Shown: positions 8,921 to 16,346 of the stretch, piece by piece
How positions within the stretch are numbered: position 1 is the first letter of the stretch
Layout: each line of letters opens with the position of its first letter
DNA from: Agromyces soli
GTDB lineage: Bacteria; Actinomycetota; Actinomycetes; Actinomycetales; Microbacteriaceae
Direction of reading: 5' to 3'
DNA: 64,000 nucleotides
NCBI RefSeq assembly: GCF_022811605.1
Contig: NZ_CP094533.1
Location: 992,001-1,056,000 of the forward strand
Position numbers and translations under genes: made by a program
Notes under the pieces: generated by a model
The model's database searches: none
What the model was told of the DNA's origin: nothing
Seen by the model: only the letters and a program-made list of their open reading frames with translations

Positions 8921-8967
8921 CCTCCTGCTCCCGAGACACGCTCGGGAGCCGCTGAGTCCGAAGGAGG
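8921..8967 (+). promoter_or_regulatory. Structured rpsF leader with sequestered Shine-Dalgarno (S6:S18-type candidate)
   Basis: CCTCCT (8921-8926) can pair with the Shine-Dalgarno AGGAGG (8962-8967). Inside lies a perfect 8-bp hairpin (8928-8935 with 8941-8948), followed by an unpaired stretch containing two CCG triplets (CCGCTGAGTCCG). A bulged stem with a CCG in the rpsF leader is the known layout of the S6:S18 autoregulatory motif. The pairing is seen directly; the link to S6:S18 control is inference. Confidence 0.55.
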
Positions 8968-8977
8968 TGGGTACGTC

Positions 8978-9349
8978 ATGCACCAGTACGAGCTGATGGT
9001 CATCCTCGATCCCGAGATCGACGAGCGCACCGTTGCTCCCAGCCTCGACAAGTTCCTCAACGTCATCCGCAACGATGGCGGCACCGTCGACAAGGTCGAC
9101 ATCTGGGGACGTCGCAAGCTGGCCTACGAGATCAAGAAGAAGGCCGAGGGCATCTACGCCGTCGTCGACTTCACCGCTGAGCCCGCGACCACCAAGGAGC
9201 TCGACCGCCAGCTGAACCTCAGCGAGGCCGTCATGCGCACCAAGGTGCTCCGCGCCGAAGAGGCCATCGCCCAGGTCGCCGCGTACGCGAAGGCCCAGGA
9301 AGCGAAGGCCGCGAAGAAGGCCGCCGCTGCCGCCAAGAAGGACGCCTAG
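8978..9349 (+). CDS. rpsF: 30S ribosomal protein bS6
   Basis: This 123-residue bS6 has the usual start [16 protein letters not shown], the [15 protein letters not shown] motif and an Ala/Lys-rich tail of the kind common in actinobacteria. S6 binds the 16S rRNA platform as a heterodimer with S18. AGGAGG lies 10 bases before the ATG, which excludes a longer in-frame start at 8873. The gene opens the operon rpsF-ssb-rpsR-rplI, with 5 bases to ssb. The leader upstream can hide the ribosome-binding site, so translation may be autoregulated. Confidence 0.97.
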   Translation: MHQYELMVILDPEIDERTVAPSLDKFLNVIRNDGGTVDKVDIWGRRKLAYEIKKKAEGIYAVVDFTAEPATTKELDRQLNLSEAVMRTKVLRAEEAIAQVAAYAKAQEAKAAKKAAAAAKKDA

Positions 9350-9354
9350 TCCTC

Positions 9355-9882
9355 ATGGCCGGCGAGACCGTCATCACCGTGGTGGGCAACCTCACTGCAG
9401 ACCCCGAGCTGCGTTACACGCAGAACGGACTCGCGGTTGCCAACTTCACCATCGCGTCCACTCCCCGCACGTACGACCGTCAGTCGAACGAGTGGAAGGA
9501 CGGTGAAGCACTGTTCCTGCGTGCGAGCTGCTGGCGTGAATTCGCCGAGCACGTCGCCGGTTCACTCACCAAGGGTTCCCGGGTCATCGCATCCGGGCGT
9601 CTCAAGCAGCGTTCCTACGAGACCAAGGAAGGCGAGAAGCGCACCACCATCGAGTTGGAGGTCGACGAGATCGGCCCCTCGCTCCGGTACGCGACCGCCC
9701 AGGTCACTCGTGCGCAGTCCAACCGCGGCGTCGGCGGAGGCGGCTCCTTCGGGGGCGGCCAGTCCGACGACGCGTGGGCCCCGTCCGCTCCGGCTCAGTC
9801 GGGCAACAGCGGCGGCGGCGCGGGCGGCGGCGACGTCTGGAACACGCCGGGCACGAGCTACGGCGACGAGACGCCTTTCTAA
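9355..9882 (+). CDS. ssb: Single-stranded DNA-binding protein
   Basis: This 175-residue SSB has an N-terminal OB fold (residues 1 to about 110: [20 protein letters not shown], then [18 protein letters not shown] and [21 protein letters not shown]). A glycine-rich disordered linker follows, and the acidic tip DETPF is the docking peptide for replication and repair partners. It binds single-stranded DNA as a tetramer during replication, recombination and repair. Its place between rpsF and rpsR is the classic arrangement, and it probably shares the rpsF promoter. Confidence 0.97.
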   Translation: MAGETVITVVGNLTADPELRYTQNGLAVANFTIASTPRTYDRQSNEWKDGEALFLRASCWREFAEHVAGSLTKGSRVIASGRLKQRSYETKEGEKRTTIELEVDEIGPSLRYATAQVTRAQSNRGVGGGGSFGGGQSDDAWAPSAPAQSGNSGGGAGGGDVWNTPGTSYGDETPF

Positions 9883-9979
9883 GCCCGAGCGCTCCGCAAC
9901 GGAGCAGGGCCCGCGATCGGATGCCTCGAGCTGAGGCATCCGGCGCAACAGAACGTATTCACTCAGACAGGAAAGATCC

Positions 9980-10234
9980 ATGGCTGGAAAGAGCAGCGGC
10001 GACCGCCGCAAGCCGCGGAAGGGCGCGAAGAACGCCGCCCCCGCGAAGTCCGTCAAGGTCGGCGTCATCGACTACAAGGATGTCGCGACCCTTCGCAAGT
10101 TCATCTCGGAGCGCGGCAAGATCCGTGCCCGTCGCATCACCGGTGTCTCCGTGCAGGAGCAGCGCCTCATCGCCCGCGCCGTCAAGAACGCGCGCGAGAT
10201 GGCGCTCCTGCCCTACTCGGGCTCCGGCCGCTAA
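9980..10234 (+). CDS. rpsR: 30S ribosomal protein bS18, cysteine-free form
   Basis: This 84-residue S18 has the [26 protein letters not shown] core and the ending [12 protein letters not shown]. The zinc-ribbon cysteines found in many actinobacterial S18 proteins before IDYKD are absent; the segment reads [11 protein letters not shown] and the protein contains no cysteine. It is therefore the zinc-independent type, yet it sits in the main rpsF-ssb-rpsR-rplI operon, not in a Zur-controlled cluster. It pairs with S6 in the 30S platform. The gap to rplI is 11 bases. Confidence 0.97.
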   Translation: MAGKSSGDRRKPRKGAKNAAPAKSVKVGVIDYKDVATLRKFISERGKIRARRITGVSVQEQRLIARAVKNAREMALLPYSGSGR

Positions 10235-10245
10235 GGAGCACGAAA

Positions 10246-10698
10246 ATGGCAAAGGTAATCCTCACGCACGAGGTCTCGGGGCTCGGTGCCGCCGGCGACG
10301 TCGTCGAGGTCAAGAACGGCTACGCCCGCAACTACCTCGTCCCGCAGGGTTTCGCGACCCCGTGGACCCGCGGTGGCCAGAAGCAGGTCGACCAGATCAA
10401 GGCGGCCCGTGCCGCTCGCGCGCTGCACTCCCTCGAGGACGCGCAGGCCCTCAAGGCGAAGCTCGAGGACGGCAAGGTCAAGCTGACCGTCAAGGCCGGC
10501 CTCGGCGGCCGCCTGTTCGGCTCGGTCAAGACCTCGGCCGTCGCCGACGCCGTGGCCGCTGCCGGCCTGGGCGAGATCGACAAGCGCAAGGTCGAGTTCC
10601 CGACCGCGATCAAGACCGTCGGCGACCACGAGGTCTCCGTCCGTCTGCACGACGACGTGACCGCGACGATCACCCTGCAGGTGATCGCGGCCAAGTAG
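10246..10698 (+). CDS. rplI: 50S ribosomal protein bL9
   Basis: This 150-residue bL9 has the typical start [31 protein letters not shown], the long connecting helix ([25 protein letters not shown]) and a C-terminal RNA-binding domain with [17 protein letters not shown]. It binds 23S rRNA near the L1 stalk base. TAAGGAG overlaps the end of rpsR and serves as its ribosome-binding site. It is the last gene of the operon and a strong hairpin follows. Confidence 0.97.
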   Translation: MAKVILTHEVSGLGAAGDVVEVKNGYARNYLVPQGFATPWTRGGQKQVDQIKAARAARALHSLEDAQALKAKLEDGKVKLTVKAGLGGRLFGSVKTSAVADAVAAAGLGEIDKRKVEFPTAIKTVGDHEVSVRLHDDVTATITLQVIAAK

Positions 10699-10708
10699 TC
10701 GCACCCGT

Positions 10709-10746
10709 ACGAAGCGGCGGCACCCGATGGGGTGCCGCCGCTTCGT
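10709..10746 (+). terminator. Terminator after rplI
   Basis: A perfect 17-bp GC-rich inverted repeat (10709-10725 with 10730-10746), with a four-base loop, begins 10 bases after the rplI stop and is followed by cgtttc. It is a clear intrinsic-type terminator for the ribosomal operon. Confidence 0.85.
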
Positions 10747-10823
10747 CGTTTCCGGATGGTTCACCGGGACTACACCTGGCGGAGCCCTCGCACAAGTCCC
10801 CCATTCCGGAGATTTCAACATGT

Positions 10824-11033
10824 TTGTGCACAGGTGAGTGAGGCTCATCCGTGCAATCTCAAGAAAGTTTTCCCCCACAGGTGTGGATTGTGGAAATCCC
10901 AGGTCGGCTCAGAATTCACCTCGTGTAATTCACACGATTTCCACAGTTGTCCACAGGTGGAGTGCACATGTTGATCGGCGTTTCGCCCAGATTGTCCCCA
11001 GAGTTATCCACAGGCTGGCTTGTATGTGGATGA
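10824..11033 (+). promoter_or_regulatory. Cluster of DnaA-box-like sites in the rplI-dnaB gap
   Basis: The 473-base gap between rplI and dnaB is markedly AT-richer than its surroundings and holds many 9-mers of the TT(A/G)TCCACA type. Exact matches are TTGTCCACA (10947-10955) and TTATCCACA (11004-11012). One-mismatch forms are TTGTGCACA (10824-10832), TTGTCCCCA (10992-11000) and, reversed, TGTGGATGA (11025-11033). Two-mismatch forms lie at 10882-10890, 10889-10897 and 10937-10945. No open frame of coding character lies here. DnaA binding to regulate dnaB, or to titrate DnaA, is the natural reading. Confidence 0.7.
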
Positions 11034-11171
11034 GTGCTTCCTTATGGTGAAGCAATCGTCTCGCGCGCGTGGGCCGGGGGAGCCCAGCGCGATCATGTCG
11101 GCGGTCCCGAGTACAACGGAACCGTGGTCGCGCTGCGCCCACCCGCCGTCCCCGAATCGGAGGTCATCACC

Positions 11172-12545
11172 GTGTCGATCGCTCACATCGGACTCGCCGA
11201 GCCGGTCGACGACGGCGCAGCCCCGCGGGGCGAGCGCACGCCGCCGCACGACCTGCTCGCCGAGCAGAGCGTGCTCGGCGGCATGATGCTCTCGAAGGAC
11301 GCGGTCGCCGACGTCATCGAGACGATCCGCGGCGTCGACTTCTACGTGCCGAAGCACGAGGTCGTCTTCAACGCCGTGCTCACCCTCTACTCGCACGGCG
11401 AGCCGACCGACGTCATCGCCGTCACCGACGAGCTCACGAAGTCGGGCGAGCTGCAGCGCGCGGGCGGCGTCGAATACCTGCACACCCTCACGAGCCTCGT
11501 GCCCACCGCGGCGAACGCCGGCTTCTACGCCGAGATCGTCGCCGAGCGCGCGCTGCTCCGCCGGCTCGTCGAGGCCGGCACCCGCATCGTGCAGATGGGC
11601 TACGCCGGCGAGGGCGAGGTCGTCGACCTCGTCAACAACGCGCAGGCAGAGATCTACTCCGTGACCGGCTCGGTCGAGACCGAGGACTACGTGCCGCTCT
11701 CCGACGCGGTCACGGTCGCGATCGACGAGATCGAGGCGGCCAAGCACACCGACGGCAAGATGACCGGCGTGCCCACCGGCTTCACCGACCTCGACGACCT
11801 CACGAACGGATTCCACCCCGGGCAGATGATCGTCGTCGCCGCCCGTCCCGCCATGGGAAAGTCGACGCTCGCGCTCGACTTCGCGCGCGCGGCGTCGATC
11901 ACGAACGGCCTGCCGTCCGTCTTCTTCTCCCTCGAGATGGGCAAGAGCGAGATCGCGATGCGCCTGCTCTCCGCGGAGTCGAACGTGCCGCTGCAGAACA
12001 TGCGCAAGGGCAGCGTCGACTCCCGCGACTGGACGACGATCGCCTCCACGCGCGGCCGCATCAACGACTCGCCGCTCTACATCGACGACTCCCCCAACAT
12101 GACGCTCGTCGAGATCCGCGCCAAGTGCCGCCGGCTCAAGCAGCGCGTCGGGCTCAAGCTCGTGGTCATCGACTACCTGCAGCTCATGACGAGCGGCAAG
12201 CGCGTCGAGAGCCGCCAGCAGGAGGTCTCGGAGTTCTCGCGTGCACTGAAGCTGCTCGCCAAGGAGCTGCAGGTGCCGGTCATCGCGCTCTCGCAGCTGA
12301 ACCGTGGCCCTGAGCAGCGCGCCGACAAGATGCCCGCGATCAGCGACCTGCGCGAGTCGGGCTCGATCGAGCAGGATGCCGACATGGTGATCCTGCTGCA
12401 CCGCGAGTCCGCGTACGAACGCGACAGCCCCCGGGCCGGCGAGGCCGACCTCATCGTGGCGAAGCACCGTAACGGTCCCACCCGAACGGTGACCGTGGCC
12501 TTCCAGGGCCACTTCTCCAAGTTCGCCGACATGGCGCCGATGTAG
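11172..12545 (+). CDS. dnaB: Replicative DNA helicase DnaB
   Basis: This 457-residue DnaB has an N-terminal helical domain (residues 25-125, PPHDLLAEQSVLGGMML) that binds primase, a linker, and a RecA-like motor domain with Walker A ARPAMGKST at 224-232, Walker B LVVIDYLQLM, ALSQLNRGPEQR and SGSIEQDADMV. There is no intein, unlike many mycobacterial DnaB proteins. The frame is open from 11034, but I chose GTG 11172, which has GGAGGT 7 bases upstream and gives the usual length. The hexamer unwinds DNA at the fork in the cytoplasm. The cluster of DnaA-box-like sequences lies upstream. Confidence 0.95.
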   Translation: MSIAHIGLAEPVDDGAAPRGERTPPHDLLAEQSVLGGMMLSKDAVADVIETIRGVDFYVPKHEVVFNAVLTLYSHGEPTDVIAVTDELTKSGELQRAGGVEYLHTLTSLVPTAANAGFYAEIVAERALLRRLVEAGTRIVQMGYAGEGEVVDLVNNAQAEIYSVTGSVETEDYVPLSDAVTVAIDEIEAAKHTDGKMTGVPTGFTDLDDLTNGFHPGQMIVVAARPAMGKSTLALDFARAASITNGLPSVFFSLEMGKSEIAMRLLSAESNVPLQNMRKGSVDSRDWTTIASTRGRINDSPLYIDDSPNMTLVEIRAKCRRLKQRVGLKLVVIDYLQLMTSGKRVESRQQEVSEFSRALKLLAKELQVPVIALSQLNRGPEQRADKMPAISDLRESGSIEQDADMVILLHRESAYERDSPRAGEADLIVAKHRNGPTRTVTVAFQGHFSKFADMAPM

Positions 12546-12632
12546 GGAGCGGGCAGCTCGATCCGGCCGAGCGCCGCCGACGTCCTTCGGTCCGCTCGGC
12601 GAACGGCACGTCGTCGTTCGAGGCACGCAGGC

Positions 12633-12653
12633 ATCGAATCGATTCGATAGGAT
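12633..12653 (+). promoter_or_regulatory. Perfect 16-bp palindrome abutting a -10 box, upstream of the MATE gene
   Basis: ATCGAATCGATTCGAT (12633-12648) is fully symmetric and its last base is the first base of TAGGAT (12648-12653), a likely -10 box. A repressor bound here would block the promoter. MarR- and TetR-type regulators use such ATCGA-rich palindromes, but no regulator gene adjoins it. Confidence 0.5.
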
Positions 12654-12742
12654 GGCGCGCAGCGACGCCGCGGCCGGCTCGGCCGGTGTGCGTCGCATCC
12701 GCTCGGCCCTTCCCGTCCGCCACTCCCACCGTCGAGAGCCCC

Positions 12743-14248
12743 ATGGCCAGAACCCTCACGACCGGCGCCCCCTGGCGCGTCATCCTGCTCTTCGCCGTCC
12801 CGCTGCTCCTCGGCAATGTCGTGCAGCAGCTGTACCAGGTCGCCGACGCGATCGTCGTCGGGCGGCACCTCGGCATCGCCTCCCTCGCGGCCGTCGGTGC
12901 GACGGGGCCGCTGCTCTTCCTGCTGCTGGGCTTCGCGTGGGGCGTGACGAGCGGCTTCGCCATCCCCACCGCCCAGGCGTACGGCGCGCGTGACGCCGAA
13001 CGGGTGCGCCGCTCGGTCGCGACCGGCACGCTGCTCACCGGCGCGATGAGCGTGCTGCTCACGGCGGGCGCTCCGCTCATCGCGGGCCCGGCCCTGCAGC
13101 TGCTGCAGACACCCCCCGAGCTCTTGCCGGAGGCGACCGCGTTCACGCAGATCAGCTTCCTCGGGGCATCCGCCGTGATGTTCTTCAACTACCTCTCGGC
13201 GATCATCCGCGCCATCGGTGACTCGCGTACACCGCTCGTGTTCCTCACCCTCTCGTGCCTGCTGAACGTGGGGCTCGTCGTGCTCATGGTCGGCGTGCTC
13301 GGCTGGGGCGTCGGCGGCGCCGCGTTCGCGACGGTGGTGGCGCAGGCCGTCTCGGTCGGGCTGTGCCTCGAGTTCGTGCGCCGCCGGGTGCCGGCGCTGC
13401 ACGTGCGCCGCGCGGACTGGCGCGTCTCGCGCGCCGAGGTGCTGGAGCACCTGCGCGTCGGGCTGCCGATGGGGTTCCAGGCCTCGATCATCGCGATCGG
13501 CACGCTCACCGTGCAGGTCGCGCTGAACGAGCTCGGCGCCGACGCGGTCGCCGCGTACACGACGGCGTCGCGCGTCGACTCGCTCGCCGTCGCCTTCCTC
13601 GCCTCGCTCGGCCTCGCCTCCTCGATGTACACGGCGCAGAACCTCGGCGGGCACCGGCCCGACCGGATCCGCCGTGGCGTCGTGCAGGCCACCTGGCTGG
13701 CGATCGGCACGGCCGTCGCGATCGGGGTGCCGTTCATCCTCTTCGGCGAGCAGCTCGTGCGGCTCTTCGTCGGGGAGGGGTCCGACGGCGTCGTGGCCGA
13801 CGCCGCACTCATGCTCGAGGTGGACGGCTACACCTACGCCTCGTTGGCGGTGCTCTTCGTGCTGCGCGGGGCGCTGCAGGGACTCGGGCACACGATGATC
13901 CCGACCGCGACGGGCGTGATCGAGCTCGTCATGCGGGTGGGCGCCGCAATCGTGCTCGGCGCCGCGTTCGGCTTCGTCGGGGTGGTCTGGAGCAACCCGC
14001 TCGCGTGGATCGGCGCGGTCGTGCTGCTGATCCCGGCGTACGCGCGCGAGCATCGCCGGCTCGGGCGGATGCCGGTCGAACCCCGCACCGCGACGCCCAC
14101 CACGCCGATCCCGGTCGTCGGGCCCGTCGACGGCTCGATGACGGTCGACGCGGTCGTGACGGGGTCGGTGCCGGTAGTGGAGCCGCCGCAGGCCGCCCGG
14201 TGGCGGCGACTTGTCCGGTCAGAGCGGACAGATCGCGCCGAGCGGTGA
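12743..14248 (+). CDS. MATE-family multidrug efflux transporter
   Basis: This 501-residue membrane protein has twelve predicted helices in two homologous halves and belongs to the MATE (multidrug and toxic compound extrusion) family. It carries the typical start PWRVILLFAVPLLLGNVVQQLYQVADAIVVGRHLG, GFAIPTAQAYGA near residue 75, and the second-half VNEL-like segment NELGADAVAAYTTASRVDSLA. Such proteins export cationic drugs or metabolites using a Na+ or H+ gradient; the substrate here is unknown. I chose ATG 12743; the open frame upstream codes for a non-conserved stretch. The C-terminus has a Pro/Val-rich cytoplasmic tail. Confidence 0.9.
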   Translation: MARTLTTGAPWRVILLFAVPLLLGNVVQQLYQVADAIVVGRHLGIASLAAVGATGPLLFLLLGFAWGVTSGFAIPTAQAYGARDAERVRRSVATGTLLTGAMSVLLTAGAPLIAGPALQLLQTPPELLPEATAFTQISFLGASAVMFFNYLSAIIRAIGDSRTPLVFLTLSCLLNVGLVVLMVGVLGWGVGGAAFATVVAQAVSVGLCLEFVRRRVPALHVRRADWRVSRAEVLEHLRVGLPMGFQASIIAIGTLTVQVALNELGADAVAAYTTASRVDSLAVAFLASLGLASSMYTAQNLGGHRPDRIRRGVVQATWLAIGTAVAIGVPFILFGEQLVRLFVGEGSDGVVADAALMLEVDGYTYASLAVLFVLRGALQGLGHTMIPTATGVIELVMRVGAAIVLGAAFGFVGVVWSNPLAWIGAVVLLIPAYAREHRRLGRMPVEPRTATPTTPIPVVGPVDGSMTVDAVVTGSVPVVEPPQAARWRRLVRSERTDRAER

Positions 14249-14328
14249 GCGGCGCTCCGAGGCATCCGTTCGAGAAATCGGGCTGATCTGCGATTTCAGC
14301 GAAGTGTCACAGAACGGTAACGTCGCGA

Positions 14329-14352
14329 ACTTGTCTCTGGTCCGGTACAAGT
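14329..14352 (+). promoter_or_regulatory. Candidate GntR operator upstream of the catabolic operon
   Basis: ACTTGT (14329-14334) and ACAAGT (14347-14352) form an inverted repeat with a 12-base spacer, and the inner sequence keeps TTGTC and GGTACAA. It lies 44 bases before the GntR gene. HutC-type GntR proteins bind similar GT/AC-rich dyads, so autoregulation is likely. Confidence 0.45.
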
Positions 14353-14395
14353 GCGCCCGGTGAGGATTGAGGCACCCCACCGAAGAAGGCGGAAC

Positions 14396-15208
14396 ATGAC
14401 CAACGCAGACGCGCTCGAGACGCTCCCGGCGCTCGACCGGAGCTCGGAGTCACCGATGTGGTTCCAGGTCCTCCGGAGCATCGAGTCCGGGATCTCGACG
14501 GGCGTGTGGTCGCACGGCAGCAAGCTGCCCAGCGAGCACGAGCTGCGGGAGCACTACCGGGTGTCGCGGACGACGATCCGGGAAGCGCTCGCGCGACTCG
14601 AGAAGTCGGGCATCATTTCCCGCCAGCAGGGCCGCGGCGCCTTCGTCGACACCACGCAGGCGCCGTCGTCCTGGACCCTGGAGAGCGCACCGAGCCTGCT
14701 CGGCCAGCTCGCCGACGGCGACCGCAGCGCCCTCACCTCGACGGTGCTGCGCTCCGGCGTCGACGTGCTGCCGCCGTGGGCCGCGGCGGTCTTCAAAGGC
14801 GACGGGCACGGCTTCGTGCTCGAACGCACCCGCGCGGTCGGCACCCTCACGGCCGTGCACGTCGTGAACTACATGCCGAAGCGCTTCGCCGCGGTCCTGC
14901 CGAGCCTGCGCGATCCGCGGGCCAGCCTCTACGTCGCGGCCGAGCAGGTGCTGGGCACCCGGATCACCCGGATGCACCGCACCATCGAAGCCCACTCGGC
15001 CGACCGGGCGCTCGCCCGATTGCTCGAGATCGAGGAGGGGCATCCGATCGTCGTCGTCGAAGCGGTCGCGTACGACCAGAACGACGAACCGATCGACTTC
15101 TCGCGGGCGTCGGTCCGCACCGACCGCATGCGCGTGACCGTCGACAGCGGTCACAACGCCGCCGGGCTCGACGCGAAATCGACCTCCGGCACCTATCCCG
15201 CGCGCTGA
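14396..15208 (+). CDS. GntR-family (HutC/UTRA-type) transcriptional regulator
   Basis: This 270-residue regulator has an N-terminal winged helix (about residues 20-90: WFQVLRSIESGISTGVWSHGSKLPSEHELREHYRVSRTTIREALARLEKSGIISRQQGRGAFV) and a C-terminal UTRA-like effector domain ending in VRTDRMRVTV. UTRA domains bind small sugars, phosphosugars or amino acids. I chose ATG 14396 with AAGGCGG upstream; an earlier in-frame ATG gives an Arg-rich extension. It is the first gene of the run of catabolic and transport genes up to 22517 and probably controls that operon through the dyad at 14329-14352. Its ligand is unknown. Confidence 0.9.
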   Translation: MTNADALETLPALDRSSESPMWFQVLRSIESGISTGVWSHGSKLPSEHELREHYRVSRTTIREALARLEKSGIISRQQGRGAFVDTTQAPSSWTLESAPSLLGQLADGDRSALTSTVLRSGVDVLPPWAAAVFKGDGHGFVLERTRAVGTLTAVHVVNYMPKRFAAVLPSLRDPRASLYVAAEQVLGTRITRMHRTIEAHSADRALARLLEIEEGHPIVVVEAVAYDQNDEPIDFSRASVRTDRMRVTVDSGHNAAGLDAKSTSGTYPAR

Positions 15209-15311
15209 GCGCCACCATCCCCGACTCCCCCGACTCCCCCGAATCTCCCCCAACGTCGCGGCACCGCCGGTGCCCCCGTTCCTCGACCCCACGCACCCGC
15301 AGGAGACGTCT

Positions 15312-16346
15312 GTGCCCACTTCGCCCCGAATCCTCGTCATCGGTGACAGCTACATGTCGGCCGAGGTCTTCGCCGACGCGCTCGACGGCCGCGTCGACGC
15401 CGTCGAGCTCCGCACGATGACGCCGACGGATGCTCCGAGCTGGTCGCTCGACGCGCTCCACGAGTACGAGGGCGATCCCGCCGAGGTCGATGCGTTCATC
15501 GACGGGCACGAGGTGCTCGTGGTGCACGGCGCGCCCATCACCCGGCGGGTGCTCGAGCAGAACCCCTCGGTGCGGATGATCGGCTGCGCCCGCGGCGGCC
15601 CCGTGAACATCGACCTGGACGCGGCCGCCGAGCTCGGTGTCACCGTCGCCACCACCCCCGGCAAGAACGCCGAGGCGGTCGCGGACCTCACGATCGGGTT
15701 CATCATCACCGCCTTCCGCAACCTGCGGCCGGCGCTGCAGGACGTGGATGCCGCGGCCGCCGAGGGCCGGGCGATCGCCGAGTCCGCCTTCGAGGGGGCG
15801 CGCTGGTTCGGCAGCGAACTGCGGGGCGCCAGGCTCGGGCTCATCGGCCTCGGGCACGTCGCCCGCCTGGTCGCCGCCCGTGCCCGGGCGCTCGGCATGA
15901 CGGTCACCGCCTACGATCCCTTCGTCGCCGACGCCGTCGAGGGAGTGACGCTCGCGCCGAGCCTCGAGGCGCTCCTCCCCGAGGTCGACGTGCTGAGCAT
16001 CCACGCCCGCGCGACCGCCGACAACCGGCACCTCGTCGGCGAGACCCAGCTCGGGCTGCTGCCCGAGGGAGCGGTGCTCGTGAACACCGCCCGCGAATCG
16101 CTCGTCGACGAGGCCGCGCTGCTCGCGGCGCTCCGCAGCGGGCAGCTCCGCGCGGCAGCGATGGACGTCTGCGAACCCGACGGTCCGTGGCGCGAACTCG
16201 TCGCGCTGCCCCAGGTGCAGCTGACGCCGCACATCGGCGGGGCGACGTTCGAGACCCTCGCCCGTGGCGCGCGGATGGTCGTCGACCGGGTGGTCGAGCA
16301 CCTCGAGCAGCGTGAGCCGGTCGACGCCGAGGAGCGGGCGTCGTGA
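15312..16346 (+). CDS. D-isomer-specific 2-hydroxyacid dehydrogenase (phosphoglycerate dehydrogenase-like)
   Basis: This 344-residue NAD-dependent dehydrogenase has the split catalytic domain of the family, CARGGPVNID near residue 95, the NAD-binding GLIGLGHVARLVAARA near residue 180, a VNTARESLVDEAAL segment, and the catalytic His in TPHIGGATFET near residue 300. It lacks the ACT domain of biosynthetic SerA, so a catabolic role is more likely. The start GTG 15312 has AGGAGA upstream. It ends with GTGA shared with the kinase start, so the two are translationally coupled. Short Pro-codon repeats (gactccccc) fill the gap after the GntR gene. The substrate is unknown. Confidence 0.88.
   Translation: MPTSPRILVIGDSYMSAEVFADALDGRVDAVELRTMTPTDAPSWSLDALHEYEGDPAEVDAFIDGHEVLVVHGAPITRRVLEQNPSVRMIGCARGGPVNIDLDAAAELGVTVATTPGKNAEAVADLTIGFIITAFRNLRPALQDVDAAAAEGRAIAESAFEGARWFGSELRGARLGLIGLGHVARLVAARARALGMTVTAYDPFVADAVEGVTLAPSLEALLPEVDVLSIHARATADNRHLVGETQLGLLPEGAVLVNTARESLVDEAALLAALRSGQLRAAAMDVCEPDGPWRELVALPQVQLTPHIGGATFETLARGARMVVDRVVEHLEQREPVDAEERAS

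Noticed and set aside
10747..11171. Chromosomal origin oriC
   Set aside because: DnaA-box-like sites are present, but dnaA, dnaN, rpmH and rnpA, which mark oriC in actinobacteria, are absent, and no obvious AT-rich unwinding element was seen.
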